From contig NC_086373.1 of NCBI RefSeq assembly GCF_036588685.1, positions 3,410,001-3,474,000 on the forward strand: a stretch of 64,000 nt of DNA, read 5' to 3'. The position numbers were made by a program, and so were the translations under genes. The notes beneath the pieces were generated by a model. That model was not told the origin of the DNA. It saw only the letters and a list, made by a program, of their open reading frames with translations, and made no database searches. How positions within the stretch are numbered: the first letter of the stretch is position 1; every line of letters begins with the position of its first letter. This document shows positions 37,301-52,300 of the stretch, piece after piece. Source of the DNA: Mytilus trossulus (taxonomy: Eukaryota > Mollusca > Bivalvia > Mytilida > Mytilidae).

Positions 37301-40300
37301 AAACAGTAACCCGAACTTTAATTTGAACACTTATTAGGTGAACGCCGCACGCATTCAAGGCACATACAACATGGAAATCTCTCTAAAAGTAGAACAGTTT
37401 TTTTCCGAATTGGTCACGGGGTTTAACCTCATCAAGTAATGGGATAACATCATCAAAGAATGACAGGGCCATATCAAGGAATGACAAGACCACATCAACT
37501 AACTATATAAAGAATAGACAAATCATTATTACGAAATAACAAAACCACATCATGTGATGAAACAACTACATTACGTTAAGGGCATACGATACAGTTTTGA
37601 TCCTGTATTTACAAGTTCGTGAAAATTTGCATATAGGCTATTTTTTACCTGATTTCATCAAATATGTAATAAAAAGTATACCTTTATGAGCTACTTTTTG
37701 AGTAAAATGAGGTCGAAATTTTATATATTTGCTCAAAATTCAGATTTGTGGCCGTAATTTCTTTTTCGAAAGAAAGACATAACTTTTTTGTTATAAAAGA
37801 TTAACACAAATTTTTTTTTGTTAAATAATCGATAATCTCTGTATTTTATAAGTATCATAAAAGATTATGCATTTTTTATTCAGAAATAACTCATATTTAT
37901 CAAATGTTCATGAATTGATAAAAATACGTCATTTTTTGCTGCATGTATATAAAAATTTTAAAAAATCCTCTATTTACAGTTTTATAAAATTTGGGTCACA
38001 TAATCTACTTGCAAAATGAAACAAATTGCTGTTTTGAAAAATAGGGGTCCATGAACTCGTTTTCAAATTAAATCAGTTTGAATGAAAAAAATCAGTCGAA
38101 AAATGCATCTTTTCCCGATATGTCACAGTTTGACGTCGCAAAAATAGCATTTTACGTTAGCAACGTCATTACCTCCCCTGTAACTGTATCGTATGCCCCT
38201 AAGTCACATACACATCAAGTAAAGAAATTGTTTCTTAGTATGGATAGTAAAATTTTCGTATTTTCACTAAGTCGTTTAAATCACTCGAAACTAGGTGAGA
38301 CATGCACAGAAGTGATAGATATACATTATAAATATAAAAAATTGAATATTTTAATAAAAAAAAAAAAAAAAAAATTGTATCATATACCCAAGCGCCTGTG
38401 AACTGTACTGCAAATAATAATAGGGACCTAATTATGAAGTTGTTTTATTCTGTACAGTGATTATAATAGGTAGCTTTTGCTTTCAATGTTTCTTTGCTTC
38501 TCGGGTACATTTGTACATATACAAAATGCAGGAACATGTAAAGCTATATACACAGTGTTCTTCAAATGAAATGTAGTACACAATTTACATGTTTTATTCT
38601 GATAAATTTGACTCTACATAAATCATGTACTTCTGACATGGTTCACAGAACATTAAAATTTAATAGCACATTGGGGTACGTCTTATGGAGTCACTAAGTC
38701 AGGACACACATTCTGGTTTACAAATACATGTACAATATTAATGTACATGTATGTTGGTACAATATTAATGTACATTTCTCTAGTGTACAATATGTACATC
38801 TGTGGTTGAAATTGCATTTGGTGATTTGCCATTGATGGCCAATTCTAAATTAAATAACCAAACAATGTAGCTTTCTATAAACATGTAGGCTAATCTATTT
38901 ATACTCTTTTTGACAAACAGAAAGACTTCAGTGTTTGTTCCATGGGTAAAAAAGGGGGAGGCAGGATTGAAATAGTGTTTTATTCATGCATTAATGAAAA
39001 AAAATATAGCCTTTTTTAGGCTACAAAACTTAAACAGAGATCTTATTGACATATTTGAGGGTAAGGCTACAAAGATTGATTAGAATTCTTCAATTTACAT
39101 TTACAGTTTATATGGTTGAAATCTAGAGTCATACCTGATCCAATAGGCAATATCTGTCTGGTCTTCAACCACAACTCTTTACAGATAGTTGGGTTGGCAC
39201 CACGGTCTGCTTTGGCTTTACTACCATCATTGTGATCTGGATATGTACATTGCACTTTTCCTCTTCTCCAGTTTAAACCTAGTTCTGCCCGATGTGATTC
39301 ACAGATGTTGAGGTTCAAAGATAACTTGTCAAGTTTAAAAATACCACTTCGGAACAAAATCAACAAAGATTCGGGACATTCAAGCTTCTCAAACGGTTTC
39401 CCTGGAATTGTTTCAGAGGACTTAAGTCCAATCAAATGTCTTTCTGAACTTCTTTGACGCTCAAAAATATGTACATAAGCTTCCAAATTGTGGCATGTTA
39501 CAGTTGAAAATTTGTGAAATCACACACTATTTCTTGGATTGCTGTCATAATTCTTAAAAATCAGTTTTACATCTTTTGAAAAAATTAGATGTTTACCATG
39601 TAATCATAGATGTCTTCTGGCAGACTGTAATTCCCTCCTAAATTTATGAACCTCCACACAGGAGATTTAAAGGAAAAGAGCAGATAACTCCATCCCAAAG
39701 AACGGTAAAAATGCTTAACAAATACGAAATTAATGTTTCCTACTATAAAATAATTTTGTTTCTTGAGTAAATGATATTTAGAAATAACAACTAAAGCAAA
39801 AGAAAGTAAAAGATAAATCTAACAAGAGTAATTATGAAAATTTTGATATCCATGAAAATTTGAATTTTTGAAAAATCACACTTTTTTTAAATGAATCATT
39901 TGATATGAACAAAAGTATTTGCCAACGATAATTGTTTTATATCATATTTCAGTGGGCGAACTGTCAAAGATGTGACAAAAAAGATATCCTCGCTTCACAG
40001 TACCCTTTATTGAAAAATGGCAAATTTTGTCTTTTCAATAACACTGGAATTTCACGGGAATTATATATATAGTGTGGACAAAATTTGTTTCATGAGGGGA
40101 CTTCTGTTGCATCAATAACATTCATTATAAACCCCTTTTTTTATTTTAAAGACCAGTCTGTACCAATAATTTCTTATACCTATACCAAACCTATTGCAAC
40201 TAAAATTTTAGATTACAAACGCGTTTTGCAGGATCTCGATATTGACGACTTCAAGTCTAAACCTCCTGATTGCACTTGTGCTAGTTCCCAATTCATATAT

Positions 40301-43300
40301 TATCCTGCTGGCCACGTTATTACCGGTGACCTTAACATTGTTAATAACACTTCTCTACGAAACGTATTATCGAAAGGTCCGAAATATCGTGAGCCTAAAT
40401 CCATCAATTGGAAATACAACTTTAAAATTTTGATGGATTCAGTCGAGGATTATGCCAGGCAATGGGCTAAGCGCGAGAAGGAAGACGTAGACACTTTATC
40501 CGAATGGATTAAGGCAGTGAGGTCGTTAATACAAATCAGGATTAAGACACTGAATGGGTCCATTAATGCCCAGGCTACGTCAATCTTCAAAGACCCAAAT
40601 GTTGCTAAACACCTATCCGACCTCCATGATGAATATGTTGTTATCCCCGCAGACAAAGCTCTAAATAACATCGTTTTTGTCTGTAAAAGTCATTACATTA
40701 ATTGCTTGATAAACGAATTAAGTATAGACAATTCACTTGGAAACTCAACATATACCCTCACGACACTTACCAAAGAGGAAATCCTGGATAATCATAGGTC
40801 TGTTCTTTGTTCCTTTGGTATTTCAACCAAAGATGAAGAACTGGATCTTCAATCACTGTATTAAATACCTAAACTACATAAGTGTTCTTACAAACAACGG
40901 TATATTGCTGGGTCTTCCAAGTGCTCCACGAAACCCCTTTTTAAATTATTAACATCCATTTTATCAGCAATCAAAAACGGGCTTCAAAGTTATTGTGAAA
41001 CTGCCTATTCTAGAGGTGGCGTGAATCAGATGTGGATACTTAAAAATTCCAAAGATCTTTTAGAGTACATACAATCTAACTCTCTTTCATCTTGTAACAG
41101 TATTAAAACATTTGACTTTTCTACTCTTTACACAAGTATTCCACATTCCAAACTAAAAGACAAATTAAAAGAGTTGGTATTACTTTGCTTCATAAAAAAG
41201 AATGGCCAACGTAGATACAAGTATCTTGTCTTAGGGAGGGATAAATCCTGCTTTGTAAAGAATCACTCTGATTCAAACAAAAAATTCTCTGAAACCGATA
41301 TTATCAAGATGCTTGATTTCTTGATTGACAACATATTTGTTACTTTCGGAGGACGTGTTTTTTTAACAAACTGTCGGCATCCCAATGGGAACAAACTGTG
41401 TCCCTCTTCTTGCTGACTTGTTTTTTTTATTATTATGAGGCTGACTTCATGCAAGAACTTCTTAGGAAGAAAGATAAGAAGTTAGTAATATCCTTTAACT
41501 CTACTTTCCGCTATATAGATGACGCTCTTTCACTAAACAATTCAAAATTTGGTGACTATGTGGATCGCATCTATCCCATAGAATTGGAGATAAAGGATAC
41601 TACAGATACAGTTAAGTCGGCTTCATATCTTGACTTACATCTAGAAATTGACAATGAGGGTCGGTTGAAAACAAAACTTTACGACAAAAGAGATGATTTC
41701 AGCTTTCCAATTGTGAACTTTCCATTTCTAAGTAGCAACATTCCAGCAGCACCTGCATACGGGGTATATATCTCCCAATTGATACGATATTCCCGTGCTT
41801 GCATTTCCTATCACGATTTTCTTAATAGAGGTTTACTGCTCACAAGGAAGCTATTAAACCAAGAGTTCCAAATGGTGAAGTTGAAATCATCCCTTCGTAA
41901 ATTTTACGGACGCCATCACGAGTTGGTTGACCGTTATGGCATAACCGTTTCACAAATGATATCGGATATGTTCCTTACGTCGTTACTACAATCCCCTTCC
42001 CTTTCATGAATTAGACAATTTACCGGATTTGTAATCACATAAGCAACACGACGGGTGCCGCATGTGGAGCAGGATCACCCCTAGTTTTTGGTGGGGTTCG
42101 TGTTGTTTATTCTTTAGTTTTCTATTGTATTCATGTGTACTATTGTTTTTCTGTTTGCCTTTTTCATTTTTAGCCATGGCGTTGTCAGTTTGTTTTAGAT
42201 TTATGAGTTTGACTGTCCCTTTGGTATCTTTCGTCCCTCTTTTATAATGATATATTTCGTTATTTAAGTTTAAACACTGTATTCAGTGTTAAAAGACTAT
42301 CATATGGAGGCATGTATTCATGGTGAATTGATATCTTTTATTGACTCGAGGTGCATTTTTTGCAAATTAGTTGTTTCTAAAAATAGAACGAACACTAATA
42401 AAAAAAAAAAATTTTATATCTACTTGATGTGTAGATTATTGGAACATATCAAACATAAAATTTCTTTGTAACTGCTTCTGGACCATATTTCATATTTTGC
42501 ATGGATTAGACTGAGACAAACACTTAAAACCACACTGACTAATGACACAAACATATCAAATAAGGGTGAAACCACATCTAGTGATGACAAAACCATATTG
42601 AGTAATAACAAAACTATATCAAGTCAATACGAAACCATATCGTGTTATATCGAAATATCATTAAGTAATAACTATTCCATATTGCGTTATATTAAAACAT
42701 AATTACGTAATGTTAAAACCATATTAACTAAAGACAAAATATCATTAAGTGATAATAAAACAAAATAAAGTAATATCAGAATTCCACATAAGACAGCTGT
42801 GGCGTTCCATACGAAAGGGACACCTAAACAACGAATTAACTGGTACGATTTCAAATTAAATGTGTTTAATATGATATGTTATAATTTAAAAAAAGGTACC
42901 AAAACTACAACATTTTTTTTCCAAACAGAAGAATTAGTAATTCGAGAAAACAGAAAGGAAGTAGCGATATTTATTGGTAAAAGTGTAGAAGAAGCTATGA
43001 AAAAATTGAAAGAACTCAAAGATCTTGAGGGTAAGATATTGTATTTTCTCTAACATTGTAAAATCGAGGTTTTACTTATTATTAAAGAATGCACGTTGAT
43101 ATAAGTCCAGTCAAACTTAATTTTAACCTCAAAATGATTGCAACAAAAAATGTTTTAGTTCTAATCTGTAGCATTAAGCCAAAATGTACATAGATAAAGG
43201 TCCAATAAAATCGAACTTGAGGAAATCCTAAATTTTGTAATTAACATTTGAAAGGGAAATAACTTCGAAAAAAAAAAGTCATTTTTGTAAGTTTTTGGTT

Positions 43301-46300
43301 GAATATGATACTTTGATCATGACATATGCAAACCCGAAATGTTATGGGTATTTTTAACTTTTTTTTACATTTTTCATTAAAGAAATGGCAAGATTATTGC
43401 TTTATGACCATTTTGAAAAAAACATTATGTGAATATTTGGTATTTCTTACATTTGTAAACTATATTTGTTCAGCATCTATCTTGTTTGAAGAAACTTTAA
43501 ACCACAAAAAGAAGAATATTTATAGAGTTGTTTATATACTCTAAAGAAGGCTAAAATATCAAGAATCAATACATTATGTTGAGAAAAAGCGGTAAAGTTA
43601 TAATTTTGGATAAATTTTTATTGATACTTCTGTCTATTTTAAGGAGTTATCTCCTATATCAATGCAAATCTCAATGGGAATTTAAAATTCATTTTTTTTT
43701 AGTTTACCCAAGTAAGCTTTTATGGGACTTTTTTCTGTGTATATTTAGGGTATACTGCTAAAATTTTAAACTTAAAAATCTTCTGTTGCAATTACTTCAA
43801 GGTTAGGGTTAAATTTATACTAGATTGACTTGACTATATATCTTCTTGTCTTTTACTGACATTTATCTGATTGGCAATCATAACAAACCGTCTTATTTTC
43901 CTATTAAAAATAATTGCCAATGACAGAACATGTAATACATGTATGTCTACATCAAAGTGGCAACAGTGGTTGCAAGGTATTTTATCAATATCAGTATTAT
44001 GTGCACAATAATGTCATGGTGTGATTCGAGTGTGCATAACTGCACTTCGCTTCTGTTCAAAAATGTCGTCCCAAGTAAGGAGCCTGTAATTGCCGTTTGT
44101 TGCTATGTTACATAAAAGTGAGAATGAAAATGGGGAATTTGTCAAAGAAAAAAAAAACCGGCCACAGAAAAGACAACAGCAGAAGGTCACCAACAGGTCT
44201 TCAATGTAGCGAGACATTCACGCACCCGGAGGCGTCCTTCAGCTGGCCCCAAAACAAATATATATACTAGTTCAGTGACTCCAAATTGTTCATGTCTGTT
44301 TTCGATCATTTTTTTTTTTACATTGACTTGGTTCTGTCGTTATTAACTGTTAACAAAACTTTGAATTTTTGAAAAACTAAGGCTTTAATACCTCAGGAAT
44401 AGATTACATTAGCAGTATTTGGCAAAACTTTTAAGAAGTTTGGTCCTCCATGCTCTTCAATTAAGTACTTTATTTGGCCTTTCAAACTTTTTTAAATTAG
44501 AGCGTCACTGATGAGTCTTTTGTAGACGAAACCCGCGTCTGGCTTAAATATATAATATTAATACTGGTATCTATGATGAGTTTATTTGAATTGTTTAACC
44601 TATCATGTCATTTATAGCTGACTATGCGGTATGGGCGTTGCTCATTGTTGTAAGCCGTACGGTGACCTATAGTTGATAATTTATGTGTCATTTGCTCTCA
44701 AATGCCATGTCTCAAATACCATGTCTCAATGACAATCATTTATCGAGTGGTTTAGCGCACTGGATACAGTGCAGGCGATTTGGTGTCACGATATCTCAGA
44801 AGCATGAGTTTGAATCCTGGCGAGGGAGGAACAAACAATTTGCGAAAGCAAATTTACAGATCTCACATTGTTTGGTTGATGTTTAGACGAGTTGTATATA
44901 TATATTTATTTGATAATTCATTTTACAGTTACATGGTTACTACAAGTTGTATATAGAAAATAACTATTTAATTGGCTAACTGCTAGTCCTAGTTACTTTG
45001 TTGCAGTGACATTTTTTTAATATTAATAACAATTAAACCCTGACCACATGCAGCACATCTTCAATTTATGCTCAAACAGACAGTTAAGAGAAAACTTCCT
45101 AGGATTCAAACTGTTGAAGGAGTGATGCGGAATAACTATATACCGATAATGGGACGAAAAGACGGACGGACGGACAGAGATTAAACACTATGCCCCAAAC
45201 TTTCAGTTGCTGTAAAATTGCAATGGCTAAAAAAAACAGTATCAATTGACTCAATAGATCGGTAGGACTGGGTTATTTAAATCCATCGGGTTGATCTCAG
45301 GTTCCCCAGAGAGGTAAGGAGATTCTGCTCAACGTGTGGCACCCGTCGTGGTATTCGCGAAATTATAAACCGAGTGATTTGGTTTTATATGGAAGTTCAC
45401 ATTTGAGTGAAAGATGAAGGTGTTATGGTTACGACAACAGAAACATGATCGTCGTCACATCTGAAACAGATATTCCAAAAAGTTTATTTTTCAATTTTAT
45501 AGTATATAAGTATATAAGAACAAAAAATTTACGGAAGCAAATTTACAGATCTAACATTGTTAGGCTGATGTTTAGACGAGTTGTATATATATATTTAGTT
45601 GATAAGTCATTTTACAGTTACAAAGTTACTACAATTTGTATACAGAAATAAACAATTTAATTGGCTAACTACTAGTCCTGGTTACTTTCTTGCAATGACA
45701 TTTTATGTGAAATTTTGACTATTCTACTGGCCAGAATAAAACTTTATTTTTCTTTATTTATAACAATAATAACTATGCTCATTTTTTTGAAAAAATGCAA
45801 AGTTAACTAAGACTGTTCAGGGAAAATCGATAGTGGTGTTACACCTGTTAAATATTCAAAAATAACATAATTAATGAAAAATGTTAATCGTCAGCCTGAC
45901 AGCAGATATATTATTGAATATAACTGATCTGTAATGTTGCAAAATATCTCACGATTAAACTTTTCTGTCGAATGGACCATAAATGTTTTTGCTGATAAAA
46001 TAAAAACAACAACTGTAGTTGAAATCTCCTAACATATATGTGCCATGTTAAAAATAGCACACCCATTTAAAAGAGAAATCCGTAATTACAAAACCATTCA
46101 AACAGGAAAACCAATGGTCTTATCTGTATATAAAAACGACAAACGAGAAATACTTATGAACCATAAAACAAACGAAAATAACGTACTTAGGATACATGAT
46201 TATTTTTTTAGAGAACAGTTCTTCCTCCAGATTGAAGCTAACAATAGAAGGTGTTGTAGATAGCGATGAACAATTGAACATGTTGGAAAACATGATTGAC

Positions 46301-49300
46301 GAACTAAACGCAGAATCACAAATGCAAGTGAAAAGTGTCGAAAAAAATTGCATTGTGTTAACTGTTGAAATAAAAAGCTGTTATTTGAAGGACAAATATA
46401 AGTTGCTAGAAGTAGTTACAACATTTTTCACAATCTTACAGGAGAAACAAGCATTCAAATGGAAAGGAAATAAAATGATAATTGTAATTACAATTGATGA
46501 AGGTAATGTATACTTAATGTATACTTAAGGTATTTAATAATAAATTTCGCTTAATTTATTAACCAAAAAATATATATGATTGTTGCTAGTTAATTAAAAA
46601 AACTATTTATACAATTTCATCTCCTAGTACAATTTTATACGTCTGCCAACATGTGAATTTAGTTTTTGAAGGAATGTAGAGCAAATACGGTTATCAAAGA
46701 CTACAATTGACCAACGGTAAAGATATGCCGTTTGTGTGCAGTGTTTAAATCTTTCATACTATCCACATTACGCTGATTACTGCCAATCCTTAACTTTTAG
46801 TGAATTAAATGAAAATAACAGGTTATTATAATGTATTTAACACCTTTCTATCACGTATTTGTTACAAAACTAATCGTAAGCGGTTATTTGTTCTAGAATT
46901 CTTGAATCTGACCAAATCACTTTAATCTGTACTATTTAATTGTGCACATTTGATTAACTGAGTATTTCGTTGATTGAACGCGTGTCTGGTGTGAAAAAAG
47001 TATATTCCTTTTCATTCGTTTTGTTTTTTTAGATATCTATGTTTGGAGATAGGATATCCTATTTTTTTTATACTCAGACATTTGCATATGACTCTGGGTT
47101 TAAAATAAAATAAAAACTGAAATTAAAATTAAAGTTGGCAAGTTTTGATATCATCAACATGCATATTTCAAACCTGTCCCCTTTTATCGATTATAATAAT
47201 CAGAAGGTCAATTGTGTTTACTCTTTGAATCTGGTGTCTATGAATGATTCGTGCATCTCAATTTTAATTATTTGTAGTGTTTTGCTATTTCTTTTTTATA
47301 GAATTTTAGCCATGTTTTTGTTTTGTCTCTCATGTAATTCTAGTTAGATGTTTGTTATTTATCCTTTAAATTTTCTCATTTCGAATAACATTCAAAGAAA
47401 AAACAAAATTTAGTAATTTAGAAATAATTTCTAGAAACTTGACTACAATAACTACGATGGTGACGAATTTGTTACAATTCTCGTCAGTTCAGTTCTTCTT
47501 CTTGTTCATGAATATGACGTACCAAATGAGAAATATCACCGGGTTGGTACTTACATGAACAACATGACGGATCCAACGTAGGGGTCCGGATCTGCCGACC
47601 CTACCGGAGAACCTGCGACCAACCCTGACGTTTTTGTTCATGATGATCAGTCTTTTGTTTTCTTTCTTTTGTTCATTGATGTTTGCCTGTTGAGTAGACT
47701 TGTCTGTATTTTTTCGTTTGGGCTTGTTTCATATTTACCTTCCGGTTTATATCATCTGTTCATCCTATATTGACTCTTTAGAATTCAAGAGTCTATCCTA
47801 CATTGAGGTAAAAAACCGTTTTGATCCCTAACATCACTGAAGAGACATCCGGATCAGGTATACGAATTTTGTACCTCATGTTTGTGGTATAAATAAAGGC
47901 AACAGTAGTATATCGCTTTTCGAAATTCATAAATCGACTGAGAAAAAAACAAATCCGGGTTACAAGCTAAAACTGAGGGAAAAGCATCAAATATAAGAGT
48001 AGAACAACGACATGACAGCAACATAACAGTGAAATGTAACACACACAGAAACGAACTATAATGTAGCAATGGCCATTTTCCTGACGTGGAACAGTACATT
48101 TTAAGAAAACAAATGGTGGGTTGAACCTGGTCGTGTGGCATGCCAAAACTCCCGCTTTTATGGCTATTTTAAATATATCATGAAAATGACAACATTACAT
48201 ATCCGGACTACAATACAAATAGATGGAAGAACATAAAGGACAGTGAAAAACACAAATAGTACCAGATTTTAAATGTAATACGCCTGACGTATTGTACACA
48301 CACGACTAACCAGTGACGTCCGATTAAAAAAGTTTGAAAAAGAACAAAGTTGAAGAGCACAGAGAACCAAAAGTTCCAAAACGTTGCGACCAATACGGCT
48401 AGGGTTTTCTGCCTTGGTTAAGAACATACTAATTATTTAGAATAATTCATACTTATGCAAACATGTTAGTCAAATGCATTTTCTTAAAATATACTTTTTG
48501 GTATTTTGTAAAATGTTGTTTGTGCTGTATTTAGACCCTTATACAACAAAATTTGTTTTACATGCACACGTATACACAAATTTCGTTTTTTTTTTATCCA
48601 ACACAATTTTAGGTTGGAACGTAGTTTTCAATGTGAATCTGTGATAAATATTAGTGTTTACACTTTCAGAATTCGAAGAACATCCAAAAAGTAAAAGTTC
48701 TTTGGTATTGAATCTCGAGATGGACTCAGACGATTTACGAGATGGTAAACTCAACCAACAACTGACGACGTTTGTACAAAATTTGTTACGAAAAAGCAAT
48801 GGGCACGATTTATTCGAACAGAAGCATGCAAATGCATCTTTGGTCGTAGAAGATACTTGGAACTTTGGTAAATGTTGAAGCTACAATACATAATATATGT
48901 ATACATTTTAGAACTTGTCCACCTGCATAAATTGTACACTTCTTGTTAAAATGATCTTAATCATTAGAAGTATTTGAAGATATCCCTTTTATAATTTAAG
49001 ATTATCCTTTTTATCTCGCATGGACCAAAGGGCCAAGTGAGCTGTTCTAATCATTTGATGTCCGTCGTCCTTCGTCCGTCGTCCATCGTCCGTCGTCGTG
49101 CGTCGTCGTCGTCGTTAATGTTTACCAAAATCTTCTCCTCTGAAACTACTGGGCCAAATATAACCCGACTTGGCCACAAAGATAATTTGGGTATCTAGTT
49201 TAAAAATGTGACCGATGACCTACCAAATAACCAAGATGGCTGTCATGGCTAAATATAGAACGTAGGGGTAAAATGTAGATTGTCTTAAAGCTATGAAGCC

Positions 49301-52300
49301 AAAACATTTAGAGCACATCTGAAATGGGGTTAAATTGTTTATCATGTCTATCTGTCCTGAAATTTTCAAACGAAACGGACAATTTGGTAATTTTAATGAA
49401 ATTGGGTTGGGTTTTTTTTTTTGTTATTATCTTGAATATCATTTTAGATAGAGCTTATCTGTAAACAGCTATATTGGTCAGCAAAGTAAGATCTACAAAT
49501 AAGTCAACATGGCCAAAATAGTCAATTGGCCTCTTAGGGAGTTATTGTCCTTTATAGTATAAGTAAATTTTTACACTTTTTTGTAAATTTGTAATCTTAC
49601 AAAAATCTTATCCAAAACTACTAGAACAAATTTAACCAAACTAGATCACAATCATTATTAAAGTATTTACTTTTTAAAAAATGTGTTCAATAATTCCATC
49701 GGCCAACTGATATGACCGGCAGTTAAAAATTGGACATAGGAATAAAATGCAGTTTTGGGCTTTTATCTCTGAAACAAAAGCATGTTGAGCAAATTTGACT
49801 TAAATACAAATGTACATCAGATTAAGATATATGTGTCCTGAAATGTTTAGATAAATCAGACAAAATGTTGTTGTTGCCCCTGAATTAGTAATTTTACGGA
49901 ACATTTGTTGTTTTTTGGTTATCATTTTGAATATTATTAGCGATAGAGATAATTTGTAAACAGCAATAATGATCAGCAAAGTATAATCTACAAATATATA
50001 TAGGTCAACATGATCAACATGTTCAATTAATCTCATAAGGAGTTATTGCCCTTTGAAGTCAATTTTTCGTGATTTATTTGTAATCTTTTACAAAAGTCTT
50101 CTCCTAAAACATCTGAGACATTTAAGCAAACTTGACCACAAATAAGCATCGTAATTAGTTTTTAAAAATGTCTCTGATGACCATGTCTGCCACCAAAATG
50201 GCTAAAAATAGATCAGAGATGGGAACTGTAGTGTTTTGACTTGTATCTCTGAAACTAGAGCAAAAGTATAATCTTTGCATTTTTCATAAATCTATTGTAA
50301 ATAAGAAAATTATGTGAGCTACACAGGGTGCATAGAGTCTCTAGTTATGTTAAAAGTTTTACCATTCAAAACTTATTAATACAAAATAATCATAACATAC
50401 ACGTGGCGAGTAGGAAGCCTCAATCAATTATCCAACACTTACGTGCAAAATGTTTCGATTGTTTTATTTTTGTTTCAACAGTACACAATGTATCTAGTTG
50501 CAAAGTACAATCGACCAGTTTGATTTTCTTGAACTATTTTTCAGCACTAGATGCACATTTCGACAAAAATATCTATTCAGTGATGATCGCGGCCAAATAT
50601 TCTCAAATTCAAAGCCTTTTAAAATGATGAGTCGCTATTATTAAAAACTACAAAAATAGTACAGCTAAAACCAAGCAAGAAATCAAATCTTTGTATAAAG
50701 GAGATATTTTCAATAATTTGAAATAAAGGTTATAAAAATTTGTACAAAAAAGATTTTGATAACAAAAAAAACTCACCAGGCCTGGTGATACCCTTTACCA
50801 CGCACGCATGTATTCTTAAAGATCTTCAATTCAGTAATTCTGTAACTTATTTTATTATCACTTAATCAAAAGTTTTAAATCAATTTTAATTTGTTCTGGT
50901 TTACATTTTATAGTAAGTGGTTAATTTGTTATCTTAAAATTGATGGGACTTTTTTATAAACAAAATTGATTTTCCAATTTGATAAATATAAACCTCAACT
51001 ATTTATTTTATCAACCAATTGATATATAAGCTATTACAAATTCGATGAATGGGTGTTTTATTACAAAATAAATGTTGTTCCATTTTTGTACATGTGTTTT
51101 GTATTTGATACGGAGATCTGGGAAACGTAATGTACTGCAACCAACAACAATATAGTATCCATGATGCATTGAGAAGTAATTATAAAGAACCGCATACCAT
51201 TTCGGTCTTGAATATATTTATGGAATTATTTTTCTCTAATCTTTTAATTCAAATAACACTAGAAAGTAACATGCGCAAGTGCGGGTATGAAGGACACTTT
51301 AAATAAAGAGTACCAAGTCAAAAATAGGACAATCTTGATCTTCTGATTAGTAGCTTTGGAATTTTCATTTTGTATTGACTTCCTTTTTTTTTTTTTTTTT
51401 TACAGAGTTCACTTGGAATTTTTGTTTTATGAATTTTAATTTAAATGAATTTCCCAGTCTTAATTTAAACAACTATCTTTGTTGATTATTTTAAACCTTC
51501 GATATCTTTTAGTATGGAGAACAAGTATCATTTTAAATGTATATTCTAAAACGATTTGAATGTCAAGTTCACAGTGAACCAAGATTTTTTGTAACCGTTT
51601 TACGGTAATTGTGCTATATATGCTGTTAGAATTTATGAAAGGCAATATCCATTTTTGATAATTTTACCCTCCCTTTTTAAACCTTTTGAATCAATCATGA
51701 CAACTTGAAAAGACGAATATTTCTAACGAAATGTTTTTCTTGATATGTCTAAAGTAACAAAGATTTCCACTCTCTCGTGCTACTCATAGCAGATGATTTT
51801 GTCAATTATTTCATGGACACAATGTGTCTTTGCATTAAAACGCCTTTGGCCTCCGAGTGTTGAGGTTTGAACGTATGTAGAGCAAATAAGTAATTGATAG
51901 TATTGAGGGTGAACATATATTCTGAATAAAAGTTAAGATGTAGCAAAAATGTAGCAGAATATCTCTTAGATGATCAAGTAGATTTTTAATTGTTTTTTTC
52001 GTAAGACGTATATTTTCCTTTCAACATTTTTGAATAAATATATATAAAAAAAATATTGACACCTTATTTTTGTTGCATAACATCCTTGCCACAAGGTAGT
52101 TGTTTTCTGTTAAGTATTAAATTTATATTAAGATCCATTTTGTTACATCTTGTGATAAATTTTGTTTGGCAATCGTCAATGACAGTCAGCAGGGTTAAAG
52201 AACATCAGTCAAATACGTTTTGTTTGAATCTACTTTTTCAGTTTTTTGGTCTTTTGGAAAATGTTGTTCGTGCTGTATTTAGACTCTTCTACAATTAAAT

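Noticed and set aside
38078..38401. 107-codon open frame
   Set aside because: Runs from the MITE interior through its right end into an A-run; no conserved character.
42528..42790. Coding repeat of seven residues per 21 bases
   Set aside because: All frames contain stops in most units.
44741..44905. tRNA gene
   Set aside because: Polymerase III boxes are present but no complete cloverleaf or anticodon arm; the 3' tail is shared with another copy, so it is a SINE.
46120..46353. Minus-strand open frame of 77 codons
   Set aside because: Antisense shadow of HEPN gene exon 4.
48539..48939. Minus-strand open frames over exon 5
   Set aside because: Antisense shadows of the plus-strand exon, which has better splice sites and phase.
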